From: Rhizobium sp. L43
GTDB taxonomy: Bacteria; Pseudomonadota; Alphaproteobacteria; Rhizobiales; Rhizobiaceae
NCBI RefSeq assembly: GCF_002531725.1
Contig: NZ_NWSQ01000006.1
Location: 221,118-285,117, forward strand
Direction of reading: 5' to 3'
DNA: 64,000 bases
Numbering within the stretch: position 1 is the stretch's first letter; the number at the start of each line of letters is the position of its first letter. The position numbers and the translations under genes were made by a program. Under the pieces are notes generated by a model. The model was not told the origin of the DNA. It searched no databases and saw only the letters and a program-made list of their open reading frames with translations. Positions 35,620 through 43,193 of this stretch are shown here, in pieces.

Positions 35620-36672
35620 TCAGGCGCCGCGCAGAGCGTCCGGCGTCAGTGACGATAGGGTTGCGCGCGTCTGCTCGCGCGAAGCGGCGAGCCTCTCCTC
35701 AGCCCTGCGGGCGGCCGCCTGCAGGTCGCGCGGCTTGCCTGATATCTTTTCCATGGCTGCGATGGCGACATCGGTTGCGAGATAGTCCGGCTTATGGCCG
35801 ACGCCTCGTACGGTGATGAGTTCGGAGCCTGATATATCGCGGGCAAGGCCGCGCGAATGCAGGTGCTCCCAGACGACCTCGTCGCTGTCGCCCGTGATGA
35901 TGACGGTCGGGGCGGTGATCTGCGAATAGAGCGGCGAGTATGCCTTTACATAGGCGAGCAGCCTTTTGAAATCGGCAGCGTTGTTGTGGAAGGCATTGGG
36001 CCGCAGCACCAGCGACGGACCGGTTTTTTCGATGTAGTCGGCCGGGCGTGGATTGGGACGAAAGACGTTCAGCGTGCCGCGCTCCAGCCGGCGCAGCCCG
36101 AGCGGCACGACGACCGCATGGTTGAAGAGCCAGCCGACAACAGGGGCGGTGGCGACATGATAGTACCAGTCGATGCCGCCCGGCCAGGGATGGGTGGCGG
36201 GTGCGAGAAAGAGCAGGCCTGATGTCTTATCGGGATGGCGCAGGCCAAAGGCGGCGGTGATCGCGCCGCCGAAGGAATGGCCGACGATAACAGCCTTTTC
36301 GATGCCGCGTTTTTCCATCAGCCTGGCGATGGCATCGGCCTGGCCGGAGGGGACAGCGTTCTCCGGGCCGCCGCGCTCGGAATAACCGTGACCGGGACGA
36401 TCGACGAAGAGCATTTCCGCTCGGCCTTCGAGTGCGGCGCGAAAGGCGACGACCTGATCGAGCAGATTGCCGCTGGCGCCGTGAATGAAGACGAGGGCGG
36501 GCAGGTCGGCATTTTCGGGACGCGCGATATGGACGGCATTCATGCGGTAGCCGCCGACATCCGTCAGTTCGCCGATATTCGGATAGGTGTGTTCGAATTG
36601 CCGCGCCTTGTAGGAAGAGTAACCGATGGCGGCGGCGAGCGGGACGAGAAGAGCGGAAACTTCTGCAAGCAT
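35620..36672 (-). CDS. Alpha/beta hydrolase, membrane-anchored
   Basis: Alpha/beta hydrolase of 350 residues. An N-terminal hydrophobic helix (about 3-18) could anchor it. The oxyanion stretch is LVFIHGASGNLLDQ, the nucleophile elbow is VGHSFGG (about 130), the acid is in ITGDSDEVVW, and the His is in VRGVGHKPDY. The last about 50 residues form a charged helical tail not usual in the family. Substrate unknown. The ribosome-binding site is weak. Three of its neighbours are on the same strand, but the gaps exceed 100 bases. Confidence 0.88.
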   Translation of the reverse strand: MLAEVSALLVPLAAAIGYSSYKARQFEHTYPNIGELTDVGGYRMNAVHIARPENADLPALVFIHGASGNLLDQVVAFRAALEGRAEMLFVDRPGHGYSERGGPENAVPSGQADAIARLMEKRGIEKAVIVGHSFGGAITAAFGLRHPDKTSGLLFLAPATHPWPGGIDWYYHVATAPVVGWLFNHAVVVPLGLRRLERGTLNVFRPNPRPADYIEKTGPSLVLRPNAFHNNAADFKRLLAYVKAYSPLYSQITAPTVIITGDSDEVVWEHLHSRGLARDISGSELITVRGVGHKPDYLATDVAIAAMEKISGKPRDLQAAARRAEERLAASREQTRATLSSLTPDALRGA

Positions 36673-36789
36673 GATCTTAACGGGCGTGTTGCGGCGGTTT
36701 TACGAGGGGTGGGCGAAGCGCCGCACCGTTTTCTTCGACGGTTCTAAAATTGCGCGGCGTGATCCGACATCAAGATGTCAGCCGGGGAA

Positions 36790-37422
36790 TCAGGTGCGGT
36801 TGCCGGCGAGTTTTTCGGCAAGCGTGTTGACCTGTTCCTGTGCGGTGCGTTCGGCGGGATAGACATCGAGGAAACGCTCCCAAGCCTTCAAGGTCAGCTG
36901 GTCGTTGCCGGAATTGCTGAGGATCGCCGCCATGCCGGAGAGCGCGCCGAAATGGCGCGGCTCGAGATCGAGCACACGTTCGATGTCGGACATCGACTTG
37001 CGATAATTGCCCATGACGAAATTCAGCGTGGCGCGACGGTTCCAGCTTTCGGCATAATCGGGCTTCAGCGCGATTGCCTCGTCGAGGAAATCGAGCGCGG
37101 CGGGATTGCGCTTTTCCTCGATCGCCTTGTCGGCCCATTGCATCAAGAGATTGATGGTGGCGCTGCCGGAATCGTTCCACTCCATGCGGATCTCATTGGC
37201 GATGCTGCTGGCCTTGTCGGGGTCGCGCTCACGCTTCAGCTGGCTGAAGAGCTGGTCGAGATGCTGCTTTGGCGAAGAGTTGACATCCGCCTGCTCGACG
37301 ATGACGTCTTTCTTCTTTGCGGCCGGCTTTTCCGCGGCGGTGGCCGGAAAAGTGGCGGAGAGAAGGATGAGGGCGAGCGGCAGCGCCGCTGATGTCAAAG
37401 CAAAAAAGCGCATGGCGGACAT
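36790..37422 (-). CDS. Exported TPR protein
   Basis: Predicted periplasmic protein of 210 residues with a signal peptide (residues about 4-30, ALTSAALPLALILLSATFPATAA). About three tetratricopeptide repeats follow (e.g. AALDFLDEAIALKPDYAESWNRRA, NYRKSMSDIERVLDLEPRHFGA). Function is unknown; TPR proteins serve as scaffolds. The start is uncertain between ATG 37422 (MSAMRFFA) and ATG 37413; the first has GGCGGG upstream. Confidence 0.85.
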   Translation of the reverse strand: MSAMRFFALTSAALPLALILLSATFPATAAEKPAAKKKDVIVEQADVNSSPKQHLDQLFSQLKRERDPDKASSIANEIRMEWNDSGSATINLLMQWADKAIEEKRNPAALDFLDEAIALKPDYAESWNRRATLNFVMGNYRKSMSDIERVLDLEPRHFGALSGMAAILSNSGNDQLTLKAWERFLDVYPAERTAQEQVNTLAEKLAGNRT

Positions 37423-37534
37423 ATTAGCCCGCCAACGCCGAAGATCAAACAAATTTGACGTGATCACCGTAGCGACCCACCGGATATATCTGCCGGCGCA
37501 AGCTCACGCGGCAGGGCGATCCGGACGCGCGAAA

Positions 37535-37660
37535 TCAGCCCTGACGAGCCTTGAAGCGCGGGTTCAGCTTGTTGATGATGTAGATGCGGCCCTTGCGGCG
37601 AACCAGACGGTTGTCACGGTGACGAGCCTTGAGCGACTTGAGCGAATTCTTGATCTTCAT
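37535..37660 (-). CDS. rpmJ: 50S ribosomal protein L36, cysteine-free form
   Basis: 41-residue L36 ([20 protein letters not shown] then [20 protein letters not shown], ending in G). It lacks all four zinc ligands of the canonical Cys/His form, so it is the zinc-independent (YkgO-like) type. ATG 37660 follows GGATCAG. The gene stands alone between the TPR gene and purK and has a roughly 90-base leader with a hairpin. Confidence 0.96.
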
Positions 37661-37715
37661 TTTTCTGATCCGCGATCTCTATGGGGGAATTCACATTCGC
37701 CCGTATCTTTAACAA

Positions 37716-37741
37716 TCAAAAGCGCGCCATCGGGCGCGCTG
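37716..37741 (-). terminator. Hairpin plus T-run between purK and L36
   Basis: Read on the minus strand, agcgcgcc and ggcgcgct (37733-37740 and 37721-37728) form an eight-base stem with a four-base loop, followed by tttgattgtt. It lies 84 bases beyond the purK stop and 60 bases before L36. It may end the purEK transcript or act inside the L36 leader. Confidence 0.75.
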
Positions 37742-37755
37742 TTTAGGTGGGGGAG

Positions 37756-37784
37756 CAGATACCTCTTCACCTTTTCCATGTCAA
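37756..37784 (-). promoter_or_regulatory. Possible promoter upstream of the L36 leader hairpin
   Basis: On the minus strand TTGACA (37784-37779) is followed after 17 bases by TATCTG (37761-37756). The -35 is perfect and the -10 moderate. Transcription would start just before the hairpin at 37741-37721, placing that hairpin in the L36 leader. Confidence 0.45.
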
Positions 37785-37824
37785 CCGCATGAAGGTGTTT
37801 TTCCCAAGGCGCTGCGGTGTTTTC

Positions 37825-38901
37825 TCAGGTTAAAACCGGCGATTTCCGCGTCAAGGTGGTGATATGGCCCATCTTGCGGCCGGGGCGCCATTCGGTCTTG
37901 CCGTAGAGATGAACCAGCGTATCAGGACGCCGCAGCCAGTCGGGAACGGCAAGGATATCGTCACCGATCAGGTTCTGCATGACACAGTCGGAATGGCGCT
38001 CGGCATGGCCGAGCGGCAGGTCGGCAACGGCGCGAATGTGTTGCTCGAACTGGCTGACGACGCAGGCGGCTTCCGTCCAGTGACCGGAGTTGTGGACACG
38101 CGGCGCCATCTCATTGGCAATCAGACCGCCGTCGGCAAGCACGAAGAATTCGATGCCGATGACGCCGACATAGTTCAATGCGGCGAGGATCGTTTCGGCC
38201 GATCGGCGCGCGGCATCCGCCGTCGTTCGCGAGATCGTGGCCGGAACCGTCGAGGTGTGGAGGATGCCGTTGCGATGGACGTTCTCGGCGGGATCGAAGC
38301 AGACGACCGTACCGTCGGTGGCGCGGGCGGCAATGATCGAGACCTCGCGCTCGAAGGCGACGAAACTTTCGAGGATGAGCGGCACGCTGCCCAACGCGGC
38401 ATAGGCGCCATCAGCGCTGTCGGCCGTCGAGCGGAAAACCTTCTGACCCTTGCCGTCATAACCGAGACGGCGGGTTTTCAGCACGCCCTGGCCGCCGAAA
38501 TCCTTCAGTGCCGTATCGAGATCGGCTTGGCTGTCGACCGCGTGGAAGCGGGCGGTCGATATGCCGCAGTCGTTGAGAAAGCGCTTTTCGACGAGGCGAT
38601 CCTGTGCGGCTTCCAGCGCCTTCGGCGGCGGATAGACGGGCACGCTTGCCGAGAGCGTCTCGGCGGCCATGACGGGCACGTTTTCGAATTCGTAGGTGAC
38701 GACATCGCAGATATCGGCGAGTTCGGCCAGTGCCGCCGGATCGTCATAGGCTGATGTAATCTGCCGGTTGGCGAGTTGGGCGGCCGGGCAGTCCGTCTGC
38801 GGCTCGAGAATGACCGTGCGAAAATTCAATCTGGCGGCGGCAATGGCCAGCATGCGGCCGAGCTGGCCGCCGCCGATGATGCCGATCGTTGTTGCCGTCA
38901 T
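37825..38901 (-). CDS. purK: N5-carboxyaminoimidazole ribonucleotide synthase PurK
   Basis: ATP-grasp enzyme that carboxylates aminoimidazole ribonucleotide in purine synthesis. The 358 residues show [19 protein letters not shown] at the N-terminus, the ATP-grasp loop [13 protein letters not shown], and [13 protein letters not shown] at the active site. ATG 38901 overlaps the purE stop (ATGA, 38898-38901), giving the usual purE-purK coupling. Confidence 0.97.
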   Translation of the reverse strand: MTATTIGIIGGGQLGRMLAIAAARLNFRTVILEPQTDCPAAQLANRQITSAYDDPAALAELADICDVVTYEFENVPVMAAETLSASVPVYPPPKALEAAQDRLVEKRFLNDCGISTARFHAVDSQADLDTALKDFGGQGVLKTRRLGYDGKGQKVFRSTADSADGAYAALGSVPLILESFVAFEREVSIIAARATDGTVVCFDPAENVHRNGILHTSTVPATISRTTADAARRSAETILAALNYVGVIGIEFFVLADGGLIANEMAPRVHNSGHWTEAACVVSQFEQHIRAVADLPLGHAERHSDCVMQNLIGDDILAVPDWLRRPDTLVHLYGKTEWRPGRKMGHITTLTRKSPVLT

Positions 38902-39392
38902 AGGTCGTCCATCGGGTATTCGGCGACGGCAGCACTCTGGCGCTCGCGCCACTCGTCGAGCCGGTCGGCGATTTCTTCGTCGGAAAGGGCAAGGACGGCG
39001 GCGGCGAGAAGGGCGGCGTTGACCGCGCCGGCCTTGCCGATGGCAAGCGTTCCCACAGGAATGCCGGCCGGCATCTGCACGATGGAAAGAAGGCTGTCCT
39101 GGCCGGAGAGGGCTTTGGACTGAACCGGTACGCCGAAAACCGGCAGCGGCGTCATCGATGCGGTCATACCAGGCAGGTGGGCGGCGCCGCCGGCGCCGGC
39201 GATGATGACCTTGAAACCCTCCGCCCGCGCGCCCTTGGCAAAATTGACCAACCGGTCGACGGTGCGGTGCGCCGAAATGATGCGCGCATCATAAGGGATC
39301 TCCAGCGCCTCCAGCGTGTCGGCGGCGTTCTTCATGGTCTCCCAGTCGGACTGGCTGCCCATGATGATGGCGACGAGCGGTCTGTCTGTCAT
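38898..39392 (-). CDS. purE: N5-carboxyaminoimidazole ribonucleotide mutase PurE
   Basis: Class I PurE, which moves the carboxyl group of N5-CAIR to give CAIR. The 164 residues have the family motifs [24 protein letters not shown] with the active-site His, and [10 protein letters not shown]. It is the first gene of the purE-purK pair and lies 17 bases downstream of the start-proximal end of no other gene; the YdcH-like gene begins 221 bases away on the same strand and ends just before it. Confidence 0.97.
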   Translation of the reverse strand: MTDRPLVAIIMGSQSDWETMKNAADTLEALEIPYDARIISAHRTVDRLVNFAKGARAEGFKVIIAGAGGAAHLPGMTASMTPLPVFGVPVQSKALSGQDSLLSIVQMPAGIPVGTLAIGKAGAVNAALLAAAVLALSDEEIADRLDEWRERQSAAVAEYPMDDL

Positions 39393-39409
39393 CGTTGCTG
39401 CTATTCCTC

Positions 39410-39613
39410 TCAGGCGATGATGTCAGGAATGATCTGATCTTCCAGCTTGGAGAGCCTGTCCTTGATGACGAGCTTCTTCTTCTTCATGCGCTGGATCCGC
39501 AGAGCATCGCATCCGATCTGGATCATGGCGTTGATCGCGGCGTCGAAATCCTCGTGCTCCTGGCGCAGCCGCGCCACCGTGAGCCTGATTTCCGCCTGTT
39601 CCTGATCGGCCAT
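39410..39613 (-). CDS. YdcH-like (DUF465) small protein
   Basis: Short, charged, helical protein of 67 residues in the YdcH/DUF465 family ([39 protein letters not shown]). It probably forms a coiled-coil hairpin. Function unknown. It lies 17 bases upstream of purE on the same strand, so the two may share a transcript. ATG 39613 (MADQEQ) is preferred to ATG 39619. Confidence 0.85.
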   Translation of the reverse strand: MADQEQAEIRLTVARLRQEHEDFDAAINAMIQIGCDALRIQRMKKKKLVIKDRLSKLEDQIIPDIIA

Positions 39614-39840
39614 ATGCATTCCCCGTTATCGTCCTCGGATCTTGTCCGATCTGCCGATGATTTCCGCAAGCTCCTATCACCAAATACGGGTAACGGCTAG
39701 TTAGTCTTGATCATGAAATTGCCATTCAGTCTTCATCTTTTGGCCTTCGACAAGCCTTCAAAAATATGTCACAGTCCGGCCGTTGACACCTTAATCCCCG
39801 ACGATGATGGCCGGGGAGGGTAAGAGGAAGGAAGGGTCAA

Positions 39841-40014
39841 ATGACAGTTCAAGCTCATCTTGAATCACTCCAGAAAAAGCATGTCGCTCTCGAGGAAGAG
39901 TTGCATACGCTCAGAACAGCTCCCTCTATCTCCGATACGGAAATTGCCGAATGCAAGCGCCGCAAGTTGCGCATCAAGGACGAGATTCAGCGTCTCAAGT
40001 CATCCGTCCACTGA
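39841..40014 (+). CDS. YdcH-like (DUF465) small protein, 57 residues
   Basis: Encodes MTVQAHLESLQKKHVALEEE followed by LHTLRTAPSISDTEIAECKR and RKLRIKDEIQRLKSSVH. The pattern of a helix, a turn near PSISD, then KRRKLRIKDEI is that of YdcH/DUF465 proteins. GGAAGG lies six bases before ATG. It is divergent from the other YdcH-like gene (39410-39613) and is followed by a terminator. Function unknown. Confidence 0.85.
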   Translation: MTVQAHLESLQKKHVALEEELHTLRTAPSISDTEIAECKRRKLRIKDEIQRLKSSVH

Positions 40015-40113
40015 TCTTCCCAAGGGTCGCCGGTCGATCATCTTGCGAAAGAAAAGGTAAATCCATCCATTCCGCCTAGAATCAGCAAGACCCGGTGATT
40101 TCACACCAGATTT

Positions 40114-40156
40114 GCGCCAGCCCGATGCCTGCCAGCATTGCGGCTGGCGCTTTTGC
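40114..40156 (+). terminator. Rho-independent terminator after the 57-residue YdcH-like gene
   Basis: gcgccagcc (40114-40122) pairs with ggctggcgc (40142-40150) and is followed by tttt. A smaller hairpin (atgc/gcat) sits in the loop. Confidence 0.8.
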
Positions 40157-40221
40157 GTCGCAGGCATCGAGCAGCGGTGCATTATATGCATCGCGTTCCA
40201 TAAGGCTTAGGCGAACATGCC

Positions 40222-40482
40222 TTAAGCCCAGAACTGATCCAGCCATAAATTGAGCTTGTCGAAACCGCGGTTGTTGACCGTGTAGATGCGTTTCGTGCCT
40301 TCAGATGTCACCGAGACGAGGTTGCTGTCGAGCAGCGCCTTCAGATGTTGCGAAACAGCAGGACGGCTGATCGGCAGGCCCTCGGCAAGTTCGTTGACCG
40401 TCCGCGGTGCGCGGCGCAGCTCTTCCAGCAGAAACCGCCGGTTCGGATCGGCAATCGCAGAGAAAGGGTCCGTGTTCGACAT
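40222..40482 (-). CDS. ArsR-family transcriptional regulator
   Basis: 86-residue winged helix protein (PNRRFLLEELRRAPRTVNEL, ISRPAVSQHLKALLDSNLVS, beta wing VTSEGTKRIYTVNNRGF). It has no obvious metal-binding cysteine pair, so it may sense something other than metals. It is on the same strand as, and 67 bases downstream of, the TauE/SafE gene. Its target is not evident. Confidence 0.9.
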   Translation of the reverse strand: MSNTDPFSAIADPNRRFLLEELRRAPRTVNELAEGLPISRPAVSQHLKALLDSNLVSVTSEGTKRIYTVNNRGFDKLNLWLDQFWA

Positions 40483-40549
40483 AACGGGAACGCTACGTCA
40501 AACCGGCGGCCGCAGCAAGGAAATTGTGCAATGCAGCGTGGGGGAATCC

Positions 40550-41314
40550 TTACCAGCCAAGGCCCTCGCGCACGATCAGCAAGGCGGCGATCAGGGCCAT
40601 CGCATACATGAACGGATAGAAGATTGCCGGCTGCATGCGGCGCACGCACCAGGCGCCGGCAAGGGTGGCGAGCGGCGCGAAGGGCAGAAGTGTCGCGGAG
40701 GTTGCAAGGTTCTGGGTGTCGAGCTGGCCGAGCGCGAAATAGGGGATCAGCTTGATGGCGTTGAGGATCGCAAAGAAGCGCACACTGGTGCCGGTATATT
40801 CGCGTGGCTGTAGCTTCAGCGGCAGGGCATAGATCTGAAAGGGCGCGCCGCCGGCATGGGCGACGAAGCTGCCGTAACCGGAAAATGTGCCCCAGAGGCC
40901 GGCGGCCACCGGCCGCTGGCCGCGCGGCGGAATGATCTTGCCGGCACCCGGGCCGTAATTGTTCCAGAAATAGCGCAGGCAGAAGAGGATGGTCACCGCG
41001 CCGATGACGATGCGCAGCATATTGCCCGGAACGAGCGCCGAGGTCGCCCAGCCGAGCGCAATGCCGAAGACCGCGCCCGGCAGCATGATCTTCAGCGTCG
41101 CCCAGTCGCCGTGTTTGCGCCAGATGACGAGCGAGATCATGTCCATGAAGACCAGGATCGGCAACAGGATCGCCGCCGCCTCGACCGGCGAGACGACGAG
41201 GGCGAGGAAGGGCAGGCCGATCAGCGACAAAGCGTCGCCCATGCCGCCCTTTGCGAGGCCCACCAGCAGAACGGCGGGCACGGCGGCGTAGTAGAATGAC
41301 AAATCCTGCGGCAT
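40550..41314 (-). CDS. TauE/SafE (TSUP) family membrane transporter
   Basis: 254-residue inner membrane protein with about seven to eight hydrophobic helices. The N-terminal half has VGLAKGGMGDALSLIGLPFLALVV, the TSUP repeat motif, and the second half has GLWGTFSGYGSFVAHAGGAPF. Members export or import sulfite, sulfoacetate or other organosulfur anions; the substrate is not given by sequence. ATG 41314 (MPQDLSFYYA) is preceded by GAGGAGGA. It is divergent from the ThiE-like gene. Confidence 0.9.
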   Translation of the reverse strand: MPQDLSFYYAAVPAVLLVGLAKGGMGDALSLIGLPFLALVVSPVEAAAILLPILVFMDMISLVIWRKHGDWATLKIMLPGAVFGIALGWATSALVPGNMLRIVIGAVTILFCLRYFWNNYGPGAGKIIPPRGQRPVAAGLWGTFSGYGSFVAHAGGAPFQIYALPLKLQPREYTGTSVRFFAILNAIKLIPYFALGQLDTQNLATSATLLPFAPLATLAGAWCVRRMQPAIFYPFMYAMALIAALLIVREGLGW

Positions 41315-41421
41315 GCTTTCGGCGTCCTCCTCTTGCAAGCCTCGTCTAACGGAACTACTCACACAAAACGAGTGCGGATCCCTGATTTCGAGGGGGAATT
41401 CGCAGGAAACGGAAAGACCTC

Positions 41422-42075
41422 ATGACCGAACCGGAAAACCGCTGCCGCCTTGTGCTCATCGCACCCGATATTGCCGATGCCGATGAGCAGGCGAGGATCG
41501 TCGCCGACGCGCTGAAGGGCGGCGATGTCGCTTCGGTGATCGTGCCGCAATATGGGCTCGACGACGGCACCTTCCAGAAACATGCGGAGAAGCTGGTGCC
41601 GCTGATCCAGAATGCCGGAGCGGCGGCGCTGATATCAGGCGACAGCCGTGTTGCAGGCCGGGCGAAGGCCGATGGCCTGCACCTTTCCGGCAATGCGGAG
41701 GCGCTTTCGGAAGCGATCGACAAACATGCGCCGAAGCTGATTGTCGGCGGTGGTAACGCAGCCGACCGTCATAAAGCGCTTGAGATCGGCGAAGTCAGGC
41801 CGGATTATATCTTCTTCGGCAAGCTCGACGGCGATATCAAGCCGGAGGCGCATCCGAAGAATCTTGCGCTCGGCGAATGGTGGGCCTCGATGATCGAGAT
41901 CCCCTGCATCGTCATGGGCGGCACCGATCCGGCTTCGGCGCTCGCCGTCGCCGAGACCGGAGCGGAGTTCGTGGCGCTGCGGCTGGCAGTCTTCGGCGAG
42001 CCCGCCCGGGCGCCATCTATCGTCGCCGAAGTCAACGCGTTGCTTGACGAAAAAGCGCCACGGTTTGAGGATTGA
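41422..42075 (+). CDS. ThiE-like protein, catalytic motifs degenerate
   Basis: 217-residue TIM-barrel protein resembling thiamine phosphate synthase (DGLHLSG, IFFGKLDGDIKPEAHPKNL, IPCIVMGG). Three ThiE landmarks are changed: the VQLREK-type stretch is VIVPQY, the INDR-type stretch is ISGDSR, and the SCH/T-x-TK phosphate loop is absent. It therefore probably does not make thiamine phosphate. It is transcribed with the Sel1-repeat gene 10 bases downstream. A paralogue doing true ThiE work may lie elsewhere. Confidence 0.8.
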   Translation: MTEPENRCRLVLIAPDIADADEQARIVADALKGGDVASVIVPQYGLDDGTFQKHAEKLVPLIQNAGAAALISGDSRVAGRAKADGLHLSGNAEALSEAIDKHAPKLIVGGGNAADRHKALEIGEVRPDYIFFGKLDGDIKPEAHPKNLALGEWWASMIEIPCIVMGGTDPASALAVAETGAEFVALRLAVFGEPARAPSIVAEVNALLDEKAPRFED

Positions 42076-42085
42076 AATCGCGCTC

Positions 42086-43168
42086 ATGCCGATCCAGACC
42101 GCCCGCCTGTTGAAATTTATCCTTGCCAGCATGGCCGCCGTCGTTGCGGCCGGGCCGGATGTCGCCTTGGCGCAAGCAACGGATAGCGTCGTAAACCAGC
42201 CAGGCTCCGGGCCGACTTCGACTTTCCGCACCGACCGGCCAACCGGCCCGGTCGTGCGGCCCTCCGATGGTGTCGGCGTGTTTGATCGCATGGGTGCGAA
42301 GCTGCCGGACCTGCCGCCGGAAAAGGATTATAAGGGACCTGTCGACGAGGCTTACGGCGCCTTCCAGCGCGGTTACTACCTGACGGCAATGGACAAGGCG
42401 CTGCCGCGCGCCCAACTCGGCGATGCGGCGGCGCAGACGCTGATCGGCGAAATCCTGTCGCAGGGTCTCGGCGTCAAGAAGGACGTGAAGAATGCGGCCT
42501 TTTGGTACGGCAAGGCGGCCGAAGGCGGCGATGCGGCGGCCATGTTCAAATATGCGCTGATGCTGATGGAAGGCGAGGGCGTGCCGCGTGACAAGGTCAA
42601 AGCCGACGACTACATGCACAAGGCGGCCGAGGCCGGCAATCCTTCGGCGGAATTCAACTGGGCGCAGATCGTCGTCGCCGACAATCCCGGCGAGAAAGGG
42701 CTGAAGCTCGCTCTGCCGTTCTACGAGAAATCGGCCGAGCAGGGCATTGCCGATTCGCAATATGCCGTGGCGCAGATCTATGCGTCGCTGAAAGACCTGC
42801 CGGAGGAAAAGAAGCAGCTCGCCCGCGAGTGGATGGCGCGCGCGGCGCGCGCCGGCTTCGATACGGCCCAGCTCGATCTCGGCATCTGGCTCGTCAACGG
42901 CGTCGGTGGGCCGAAGGATTACGTCAAGGGCTTCGAATGGCTGAAACTTGCCGCCAATGGCGGCAACGTCGCGGCCCAGAACAAGCTCGCCCATCTCTAC
43001 ATCAACGCCATCGGCACGCCGCCCGACCCGGTCGAGGCGGCGAAATGGTATGTGCTGTCGCGCCGGGCCGGGCTTGCCGATCCGTCGCTCGAGGATTTCT
43101 ATCTCGGCATCGAGGACGATCAGCAGAAGGCGGCGATCGAGGCCGCCAACAAGTTCCGGCGGCGATAA
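42086..43168 (+). CDS. Exported Sel1-like repeat protein
   Basis: 360-residue protein with an N-terminal signal peptide (residues about 8-32, FILASMAAVVAAGPDVALAQ). A Sel1/TPR-like repeat array follows (about 95-350; e.g. GDAAAQTLIGEILSQGLGVK, KNAAFWYGKAAEGGDAAAMF, KGFEWLKLAANGGNVAAQNK). Such proteins are scaffolds for protein contacts. The frame is open from TTG 42044, inside the ThiE-like gene, but ATG 42086 keeps the signal peptide. Operon partner of the ThiE-like gene. Confidence 0.87.
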   Translation: MPIQTARLLKFILASMAAVVAAGPDVALAQATDSVVNQPGSGPTSTFRTDRPTGPVVRPSDGVGVFDRMGAKLPDLPPEKDYKGPVDEAYGAFQRGYYLTAMDKALPRAQLGDAAAQTLIGEILSQGLGVKKDVKNAAFWYGKAAEGGDAAAMFKYALMLMEGEGVPRDKVKADDYMHKAAEAGNPSAEFNWAQIVVADNPGEKGLKLALPFYEKSAEQGIADSQYAVAQIYASLKDLPEEKKQLAREWMARAARAGFDTAQLDLGIWLVNGVGGPKDYVKGFEWLKLAANGGNVAAQNKLAHLYINAIGTPPDPVEAAKWYVLSRRAGLADPSLEDFYLGIEDDQQKAAIEAANKFRRR

Positions 43169-43193
43169 TTAGTTGCCGGGCCTCCCGACCGCT

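Noticed and set aside
42044..42085. A frameshift fusing the ThiE-like and Sel1 genes
   Set aside because: The Sel1 frame is open back into the ThiE-like gene, but ATG 42086 with a signal peptide is a natural start and both genes look complete.
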